Positions 6,068 to 11,723 of a stretch of DNA of 11,723 bases are shown piece by piece (position 1 is the stretch's first letter; each line of letters starts with the position of its first letter). The notes beneath the pieces are model-generated. The model did not search any database. It worked only from the letters and a program-made list of their open reading frames with translations, and was not told where the DNA came from. The DNA lies in assembly GCA_011330835.1 (NCBI GenBank), contig DRPO01000538.1:1-11723 (forward strand), read 5' to 3'. The position numbers were made by a program, and so were the translations under genes. Origin of the DNA: Gammaproteobacteria bacterium (GTDB lineage: Bacteria > Pseudomonadota > Gammaproteobacteria > UWMA-0217).

Positions 6068-6778
6068 ATGAAACTGGACAAAATCTCGAAACTGACCGGA
6101 ACCATTGAACTGGTGAGCGGCCTGCACATTGGCGGCGGAAACACCGAAATGCACATCGGCGGCACGGACAACCCCGTCATCAAAAATCCGGTAACAAACC
6201 AGCCCTATATCCCCGGCTCCAGTCTCAAGGGAAAAATGCGCAGCCTGATGGAGTGGCATGCGGGCGTTGTCGGCATCGCCGATGGCAAGGCGCTGGCAAT
6301 CAAGCATATCGACAAACTCAACGGCAACCGCTCACAGGGCGTCGAAATCCTGCGCCTGTTCGGCTATGCGCCCAGCGGCGCCGGCCAGGACAACCCGAAA
6401 CTTGTGGAAGAAATTGGCCCTACCCGGCTGGCGTTCTGGGACTGCAATCTCGACCCTGCTTGGGTGAAGGAGATGAGCAACAACAACCTGTTGCTCACCG
6501 AAACCAAGATGGAAAACTCCATCGACCGCATCAAGGGCACGGCGGAAAATCCGCGTAATACCGAGCGGGTTCCCGCTGGCGCGCGTTTCGATTTCCAGCT
6601 CACCCTCAAGGTCATCGACGGCGAAGACCTGCTCGATCCCGTCCTGCGCGGCCTGAAGCTGGTGGAGCTCTCCGGCCTGGGCGGCTCTGTGTCGCGCGGC
6701 TATGGCAAGCTCGCTTTCCGTGATCTGGCCCTGGACGGCGAATCGGTGCAGGAAAAACTCGAACAGGTGCAACTGTAG
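6068..6778 (+). CDS. csm3: Csm3, Cas7-family backbone subunit and target RNA nuclease
   Basis: The product has 236 residues, normal for Csm3. The N-terminal RAMP fold reads GTIELVSGLHIGGG (11-24). GGTDNPVIKNP (31-41) contains D34, which matches the catalytic aspartate (D32/D33 in studied homologues) that cuts target RNA at 6-nt steps. IPGSSLKGKMRSL (48-60) is the conserved Cas7 segment, and GLGGSVSRGYG (203-213) is the glycine-rich RAMP loop. The open frame runs back to 5834 inside csm2, but homology and AAAGGGG just upstream fix the start at ATG 6068. It lies 2 bases after csm2 and 8 bases before csm4. RNA cleavage should be functional, which in studied systems also switches Cas10 off. Confidence 0.97.
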   Translation: MKLDKISKLTGTIELVSGLHIGGGNTEMHIGGTDNPVIKNPVTNQPYIPGSSLKGKMRSLMEWHAGVVGIADGKALAIKHIDKLNGNRSQGVEILRLFGYAPSGAGQDNPKLVEEIGPTRLAFWDCNLDPAWVKEMSNNNLLLTETKMENSIDRIKGTAENPRNTERVPAGARFDFQLTLKVIDGEDLLDPVLRGLKLVELSGLGGSVSRGYGKLAFRDLALDGESVQEKLEQVQL

Positions 6779-6786
6779 GGGGAAAC

Positions 6787-7731
6787 ATGGATCGTTCTAT
6801 TGCCACGATCAAGCCGCGCTCGGCCTTTGGCGGGCCGATCCGGGGCGACACGCTGTTCGGCCAGCTCTGCTGGGCGGCGCGTCATCGCTGGGGCGAAGAC
6901 CGCCTGTCTGAACTGTTGCAGGGCTACACCGAAGGACAGCCGTATCTGGTCGTCTCCGACGCCTTCCCGGCGGGCTACCTGCCGCGCCCGGCGCTGCCAA
7001 TGCACCGCTTCGACGAAGTACCTGACGCCGACCGGAAGGCGGTGAAGAAGAGACGCTGGTTGCCGCGCAAGCACTTTGCCGAGCCATTGCGCCAATGGCT
7101 CAACCACGCCAAGCCGGACAGCGAGATCTCAAGCGTTGAACTGATAGCAGCACATATCCAGCCGCACAATACCATCAACCGGATGACCGGCACGACGGGC
7201 ACTGGCGAGTTCGCGCCCTACACCATGGCGCGGCACTGGTTCGCGCCCGATCTGGCCCTGGACATCTATCTTGCCTACGACGCCGAACGGCTGTCGGAAA
7301 ACGACATCCGCCAGCTTCTGGAAGACGTCGGGCACGCGGGTTATGGCCGCGACGCCAGCATCGGACTCGGCAAATTCGAAGTCTCGGGGATGTCGTCAGA
7401 AGACTGGCCCGCCCAGGACAACGCCAACGCCATGCTGACGCTGGCCCCCTGCGCGCCCCAGGGCCTTGGCTTTGACGCGTCAAAAAGCTGGTATCAGCCT
7501 TTCACCCGTTTCGGGCGGCATGGCGACGTGGCCGTACACACGGGACGGCCTTTCAAAAACCCGTTGCTGATGGCCGACGCCGGCGCGCTGCTGGCCAGAC
7601 GAGATGGCGCGGTCGATACAGTCTGCGGCCAGGGGCTGGGTGGCAGCGGCCAGCTATCCAAAGCCATCGAATCCACCGTACACCAGGGCTACGCACCCGC
7701 CTTGCCGGTTTTTCTGGAGGAAACATCATGA
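6787..7731 (+). CDS. csm4: Csm4, Cas5-family RAMP subunit capping the crRNA 5' end
   Basis: The product has 314 residues, typical for Csm4. The N-terminus KPRSAFGGPIRGDTLFGQLC (9-28) is the family signature. RDASIGLGKFEV (188-199) and GQGLGGSG (281-288) are the glycine-rich RAMP loops. Csm4 binds the 5' handle of the crRNA and anchors Cas10 to the complex. ATG 6787 follows a GGGGGAA ribosome-binding site. Its stop overlaps the csm5 start in an ATGA at 7728-7731, so the two are translationally coupled. Confidence 0.95.
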   Translation: MDRSIATIKPRSAFGGPIRGDTLFGQLCWAARHRWGEDRLSELLQGYTEGQPYLVVSDAFPAGYLPRPALPMHRFDEVPDADRKAVKKRRWLPRKHFAEPLRQWLNHAKPDSEISSVELIAAHIQPHNTINRMTGTTGTGEFAPYTMARHWFAPDLALDIYLAYDAERLSENDIRQLLEDVGHAGYGRDASIGLGKFEVSGMSSEDWPAQDNANAMLTLAPCAPQGLGFDASKSWYQPFTRFGRHGDVAVHTGRPFKNPLLMADAGALLARRDGAVDTVCGQGLGGSGQLSKAIESTVHQGYAPALPVFLEETS

Positions 7732-9389
7732 GCGGCATCCCCGAAACCCGACAACTCTGGATCACCCCCCTTTCGCCGGTTCACATGGGAACCGACGAGG
7801 ACTACACGCCCACCAGTTATGTCATCGACGGCAACGCGCTGTATGAATTCGACCAGCACGCATTGGAGAATCTGCCAGACATCGAGCGCAAGAAACTGGA
7901 CGGCTTGCTCAACGGCAAGGCCACGCCAGACATGCTGAAAAACGTCCAGGCATTTTTCCACCGAAATCGAGAATGGCTGATACCGGAAGCGATCAATATC
8001 GTGCGTGTCAGTGAAGAAATGGCCATGCTCTACGAAGACCGAGTCGGCAAAGCAGCCAACATCGAGTCCGATGGAAAACAGGTGCTGAACGCGCTGGAAA
8101 TCGAACGCGCCTATTACAACCCGACCGATCGGCGCCTGATGTTGCCGGGGAGTGGGCTGAAAGGCGCGATGCGCACGGCGCTTCTCGACGCCATCAATAA
8201 CGGCCAGCGCCCTGAAAGACGCGAGCGAAACCGCGATCTGCAACAACGTGTATTTCAATACACCATGCGCGAGTTGCACAAGGACCCCATGCGACTCGTT
8301 CAGGTAGGCGACTGCACCTGGCAAGGGCCAAGCGATCTCAACAGCGCTGAGGTGCTATTTGCTGTCAATCGGAAAAAGCATCCTGTCGTTGATGAAAATG
8401 GAAACTTGAGGGCATCTCAGGCCGACAATCTGTACCAGTTGCTCGAATGCGCCGCACCTTTCCGCCTGCGGGCGTTTCAGGGAACGCTGAATATTTCAGA
8501 TTTCGGCGATGCCCGGAATATTTCAAATCGGCTTCCGAAATACCGTTTCAGCTTCGGCGAAATCGCCACGGCCTGCAATCGCTTCTACCGCCCCATTTTC
8601 GACCGCGAACTGGCGCTGCTGAAAAAGCGCGGCTTTCTCGACAGCGCCTGGCGAGAAACGGTGGAAACGCTGCTCGGCAACGAGTCCATCCGCCAGCGGC
8701 TGGAAAACAACGACGCCTTCCTGTTGCGCGTTGGTCGCCACAGCGGCGCGGAATCCGTCACGCTCAACGGTGTGCGTACGATAAAGATCATGAAGGGAAA
8801 GAAGGAAAAACCGGCTTGGGAACCAGAAGCCAAAACCCTCTGGCTCGCCACCGGCGACAAGGCCGACAAGCGCTACCTCAAGCCCTTTGGCTGGCTGCTG
8901 GTGGAAATGACCGAACTCGACGAACCCCTGCCCCCATGGCCGGAAGCCGAAGCCCTCATGGTTCAGCACAATGACGCCATGACGCGGTGGCTCGCAAACA
9001 TCCGCGAAAAACAATCCGCGCTCGCGGCAAAAGCGCAGGCATCCCGCGAAGAACGCGCCGCCCGCGCGGCCCAGGCGGCCCGCGAAGCAGAGGAGAAAGC
9101 TCTCCGGGAAAAGGAGGAAAAAGAACGCCTGGCCCAGCTTTCCCCTTTCGAACGCGACCTGGAGCAACTCATAGCCGCGAACCGCAACAATAACCCCGGC
9201 GCATTCCTGCTCAGCAGACTGATCGCCGGGGAGTGGTCCGACAGCGACGATCAGCGTGTCGTCGCGGAGAAAATCAAATCGCTCTGGGAAGAGGAGAAGA
9301 AGTGGATTCCCGACTTCTCCGGCAAGAACAAACAGAAGGTCAAGCAGAAGGATCGTTGCCAAAAAGTGCTGGAATACCTGTCGAGCTGA
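7728..9389 (+). CDS. csm5: Csm5, Cas7-family RAMP subunit with a long charged C-terminal extension
   Basis: The product has 553 residues, well above the roughly 350-400 of well-studied Csm5 proteins. The N-terminal part is clearly Csm5: LWITPLSPVHMGTDEDY (about 9-25), and PGSGLKGAMR (140-149) as the RAMP segment. The family-like part ends near residue 415. From about 426 to 473 follows an Ala/Glu/Arg-rich stretch (REERAARAAQAAREAEEKA) that should form a long helix or coiled coil. A further ~80 residues (SPFERDLEQLIA..., KIKSLWEEEKKWIPDF) look helical and end in a Lys-rich tail. Csm5 caps the crRNA 3' side of the backbone and recruits nucleases for crRNA trimming in studied systems; the extension may add a protein contact. 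TGGAGG at 7715-7720 supports the start. It overlaps csm4 by 4 bases and is followed by a hairpin. Confidence 0.94.
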   Translation: MSGIPETRQLWITPLSPVHMGTDEDYTPTSYVIDGNALYEFDQHALENLPDIERKKLDGLLNGKATPDMLKNVQAFFHRNREWLIPEAINIVRVSEEMAMLYEDRVGKAANIESDGKQVLNALEIERAYYNPTDRRLMLPGSGLKGAMRTALLDAINNGQRPERRERNRDLQQRVFQYTMRELHKDPMRLVQVGDCTWQGPSDLNSAEVLFAVNRKKHPVVDENGNLRASQADNLYQLLECAAPFRLRAFQGTLNISDFGDARNISNRLPKYRFSFGEIATACNRFYRPIFDRELALLKKRGFLDSAWRETVETLLGNESIRQRLENNDAFLLRVGRHSGAESVTLNGVRTIKIMKGKKEKPAWEPEAKTLWLATGDKADKRYLKPFGWLLVEMTELDEPLPPWPEAEALMVQHNDAMTRWLANIREKQSALAAKAQASREERAARAAQAAREAEEKALREKEEKERLAQLSPFERDLEQLIAANRNNNPGAFLLSRLIAGEWSDSDDQRVVAEKIKSLWEEEKKWIPDFSGKNKQKVKQKDRCQKVLEYLSS

Positions 9390-9410
9390 CCCGCCCTTGG
9401 GGCGGGTTTC
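9389..9410 (+). terminator. Hairpin with short T-run after csm5 (terminator or attenuator)
   Basis: ACCCGCCC (9389-9396) and GGGCGGGT (9400-9407) form a perfect 8-bp GC-rich stem with a 3-base loop, followed by TTTC. It begins on the last base of the csm5 stop codon. The U-tract is short, so termination may be partial, lowering rather than stopping read-through into the downstream CARF-HEPN gene. Confidence 0.55.
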
Positions 9411-9456
9411 GCGCTCCGCCCCATCCTCTCAAGACCACAGAACTGGAGTAACCGTC

Positions 9457-10695
9457 ATGGCTCACACGCTCATTACCCTTCTCGGTCGCGTACCGCGCAA
9501 CGACAAGGGTTATCGCACCACCAAATATCGATTCCCCGATGGCGCCCTCAGCGAGCCGGTGGCCTTTTTCGGTCGGGAGCTGTCCCAGCGGCTGCGCCCC
9601 GACCGGCTGGTCATTCTTGGCACCGCCGGCAGCATGTGGGATCACCTGTTCGAAAAGGATATCGACCTCGGCGAACAGGGTGAAGAGCAGCGGGTCGCCC
9701 TCATGGAGGCGGTCGAGCGCAAGCGTGTCGATGAGCCCATGCCGCGGTCGCTGGCTCCGCTGCTTTCCAAAGAGCTGGCGGTCGATGTGACGCTGCGCAT
9801 CATTCCCTATTGCCGCACGCCGGAGGAGCAGTCGGCGCTGCTGCGCATCCTGGCGGAAGAGGTGAACGAAGGCGACCGGATCGACCTGGATGTCACCCAC
9901 GGTTTTCGTCATCTGCCCATGCTGATGCTGCTGGCGGCCATGTACCTGCGCCTGGCCAGGGACGCGCGGATCAGCGGCATCTGGTATGGCGCCTTCGATC
10001 CCGACACTGGCGATGCCCCGGTCATGGAGCTGTCCGGGTTGTTGCGCTTCATGGAGTGGCTACAGGCGCTGCATGGCTTCGACAAGGATGGCGACTACGG
10101 CGCATTCGCCCCGCTGCTGGAACAGGCCGGCGCGGAAGCGCATCTGGTGGACGCCCTGAGGCGAGCGGCCTATTTCGAAAACATCCTCAACGTGGGTGAG
10201 GCCACCGGGGAGCTGCGCAAGGCATTGGCGCAGATGGAAACCCCTCGACTCGACGCGCCGGAGGCCGAACTCGTCCTGCCCATATTGCGCGAGCGGCTGG
10301 CCTGGGTAAGCGAGAAAAAGCAGTTCGAAAAACAGATTCGCCTCGCCCGCCAGTCCCTGGCGCGCACCGACTATCTGCGCGCCGTGCTCTATCTCTACGA
10401 AGCCGTCATCACCCGGCTATGCCAGCTGGCGGGGGTACAGATCCAGGACTTTTCCGAACGCGAAGACCTGCGCAAGCGTTACGAAGAAAAGGTGCGTGAC
10501 TTTCCGGACGAGCGGCAGCAATACCTGCTGCTGAAAAACCTGCGCAACCAGGTCGCCCACGGCACCCGCCCGACCAGGGGAGATGTGCAGAAGGCACTGC
10601 TCAACGAAGCGCAGATGAAACAGACCCTGGAGACACTGTTGCAGGCCGTCGAAGCTGGCGAGCTGCCATCGGCCAGAGCGATTGAGGATGGTTGA
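9457..10695 (+). CDS. csx2: DxTHG (TIGR02221, Csx1/Csx2-type) CARF-HEPN ribonuclease activated by cyclic oligoadenylate
   Basis: The product has 412 residues from ATG 9457, chosen because the family starts here (HTLITLLGRVPRNDKGYRTT) and GGAGT lies about nine bases upstream; the frame is open back to 9256 inside csm5. The N-terminal CARF domain includes DRLVILGTAGSMWDHLF and the diagnostic DVTHG (D145-G149) in LDVTHGFRHLPMLML. It should bind the ring messenger made by Cas10. IWYGAFD follows at about residues 175-181. The C-terminal HEPN domain is helical and carries NLRNQVAHG, with R363-N-x3-H368 as the canonical RNase motif. When activated it should cut RNA without sequence-specific guidance, causing dormancy or death of the infected cell. 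It lies 67 bases after csm5, beyond a hairpin, and before the Cmr1-like gene. Confidence 0.92.
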   Translation: MAHTLITLLGRVPRNDKGYRTTKYRFPDGALSEPVAFFGRELSQRLRPDRLVILGTAGSMWDHLFEKDIDLGEQGEEQRVALMEAVERKRVDEPMPRSLAPLLSKELAVDVTLRIIPYCRTPEEQSALLRILAEEVNEGDRIDLDVTHGFRHLPMLMLLAAMYLRLARDARISGIWYGAFDPDTGDAPVMELSGLLRFMEWLQALHGFDKDGDYGAFAPLLEQAGAEAHLVDALRRAAYFENILNVGEATGELRKALAQMETPRLDAPEAELVLPILRERLAWVSEKKQFEKQIRLARQSLARTDYLRAVLYLYEAVITRLCQLAGVQIQDFSEREDLRKRYEEKVRDFPDERQQYLLLKNLRNQVAHGTRPTRGDVQKALLNEAQMKQTLETLLQAVEAGELPSARAIEDG

Positions 10696-10696
10696 C

Positions 10697-10708
10697 GGCA
10701 AGCTTGCC
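10697..10708. repeat. Perfect copy of the palindrome GGCAAGCTTGCC between the CARF-HEPN gene and cmr1
   Basis: It begins two bases after the stop of the CARF-HEPN gene and is the third perfect copy of this 12-mer in the window. It may sit in the transcript as a short 3' hairpin, but no T-run follows. Confidence 0.7.
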
Positions 10709-10789
10709 ACTTTGGACAACCCGTGAACTACAACCAGAGAATGCGCCATGACCAACCCAGCTACCAGGATACAACCACAGGACAAGCCC

Positions 10790-11723
10790 ATGATACGAAA
10801 AGAACTGACCGTTCATTTCAACACCCCGGCCTTTCTCGGCAATGCCGAGCAGAACGGCCAGTGGCGCACGCCGCCGTTCAAGCACTTGTTGCGGGAATGG
10901 TGGCGGGTGGCATGGGCCGAAGCACGTGGCTTCAATATCAACCTCGGTGAGATGCGACGCACGGAAGGCCGTTTGTTCGGCGTAGCAGCGGATGAGGGGG
11001 ATACGCGAAAGAGTCAGGTGAGGATTCGGCTGGGGCGATGGGATATTGGCAAAGAAAAAAATTGGGGTAAGGGTCTTAAGGTATTTCATCCGGAAGTGGG
11101 CAAGAATGGAATATCGGTAGGCTCCGATCTCTATCTTGGCTACGGTCCGCTGACTTACGACAAAAACACGAAAGGGACACGGTTGAAGGCCAACGCTGGT
11201 ATTCAGGCCGGAGAAAAAAATGATCTGAAGCTGGCCTATCCGAGCACAGAACAGGCGATGCTGGACAGGGCGCTGGCGCTGGCCTCGGCTTTTGGCGCCT
11301 TGGGTGGCCGAGCTCGCAATGGCTGGGGGTCGCTGGAGCTGGATGGCGGCGATTTACCAGGGCTGGATCAGTTGCCACTGCGCGACTGGCGAGAATGTCT
11401 GACGCTGGAGTGGGCGCACGCCATTGGGCAGGACGAAAACGGGCCGCTGATTTGGAAGACGGGTCATTTCTCCAACTGGTCGGAGCTGATGAAAATACTG
11501 GCCAAACTCAAGATCGACCTGCGGACCTCATTTACCTTTAACAGTGGCAATAATGCTCATCGACCGGAGCCTCGTCACTGGCTGAGCTACCCCGTCACCA
11601 ACCATTCGGTGAGATCGTGGGGCCGAGATGCGCGCCTGCCCAACACTCTGCGCTTCAAAGTTCGCCGCGCTGACAATGGGGGGCTGTATGGTGTGATTTT
11701 CCACATGCCTTGCAAACCGCCGA
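10790..11723 (+). CDS. cmr1: Cmr1-like RAMP protein of a type III-B module, 3' end cut by window edge
   Basis: The frame is open from ATG 10790 to the window end, giving 311 residues without a stop. The N-terminus VHFNTPAFLGNAEQNGQW (8-25) with TPPFKHLLREWWRVAWA (27-43) matches the Cmr1 pattern of TP...G followed by a helix ending LRxWWR. GRLFGVAADE and SQVRIRLG follow, as in the Cmr1 'FG...S.V.I.L' block. GGRARNGWGS (172-181) is the glycine-rich RAMP loop. Cmr1 caps the 3'-side end of the Cmr backbone. AGGA seven bases upstream supports 10790; an in-frame ATG at 10748 would add 14 residues unlike the family. It lies 94 bases after the CARF-HEPN gene. It is unusual to find it just after a complete csm operon; other cmr genes would be expected to the right. 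A divergent RAMP of another type III variant is the main alternative. Confidence 0.85.
   Translation, partial: MIRKELTVHFNTPAFLGNAEQNGQWRTPPFKHLLREWWRVAWAEARGFNINLGEMRRTEGRLFGVAADEGDTRKSQVRIRLGRWDIGKEKNWGKGLKVFHPEVGKNGISVGSDLYLGYGPLTYDKNTKGTRLKANAGIQAGEKNDLKLAYPSTEQAMLDRALALASAFGALGGRARNGWGSLELDGGDLPGLDQLPLRDWRECLTLEWAHAIGQDENGPLIWKTGHFSNWSELMKILAKLKIDLRTSFTFNSGNNAHRPEPRHWLSYPVTNHSVRSWGRDARLPNTLRFKVRRADNGGLYGVIFHMPCKPP

Noticed and set aside
1..11723. CRISPR array
   Set aside because: No 25-40 base direct repeats at regular spacing were found. The only dispersed repeats are the REP-like pair and the 12-bp palindrome.

Overview
The window carries most of a type III CRISPR-Cas locus, bracketed and interrupted by two type II toxin-antitoxin (TA) modules. 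The GC-rich codon use, the REP-like repeats and the family types suggest a proteobacterium, most likely gamma- or beta-. That is inference; nothing in the window fixes the genus. No CRISPR array, cas1, cas2 or cas6 is visible, so crRNA supply must lie outside the window or act in trans.

Left end (1-623, minus strand): a HigB/HigA module, with HigA cut by the window edge. Its promoter is readable: a good -35/-10 pair overlapped by a perfect inverted repeat, placed so that the higB message would be almost leaderless. Positions 624-1025 hold no convincing gene but contain a pair of inverted REP-like elements bracketed by copies of a 12-bp palindrome (GGCAAGCTTGCC) that recurs at 2139 and 10697.

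Next (1026-2180, plus) is a CARF-type protein of the NE0113/TIGR02584 family with a C-terminal domain that looks like a winged helix. A VapB/VapC module (2223-2829, minus) converges on it and diverges from the csm operon. The vapB promoter and operator lie within the 53 bp between vapB and cas10.

The core is a compact III-A operon on the plus strand: cas10/csm1 (2883), csm2, csm3, csm4 and csm5, ending at 9389. The genes are 2-12 nt apart, and csm4/csm5 overlap by 4 nt. Cas10 keeps both the HD motif (DNA cleavage) and the GGDD motif (cyclic oligoadenylate synthesis). Csm3 keeps the aspartate used for target RNA cleavage. A hairpin with a short T-run follows csm5.

Downstream are a DxTHG (TIGR02221) CARF-HEPN ribonuclease (9457-10695) and then a Cmr1-like RAMP protein (from 10790, cut by the right edge). 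Cmr1 is a type III-B component, so a III-B module probably starts here.

Expected operation: the Csm complex binds a matching transcript, Csm3 cuts it, and Cas10 nicks DNA and makes cyclic oligoadenylate. The messenger is sensed by the CARF domains of the HEPN RNase (general RNA cleavage) and of the NE0113-family protein (messenger degradation, gene regulation, or both). The role of the TA modules is not shown by the sequence; they may be passengers, stabilisers or guards.
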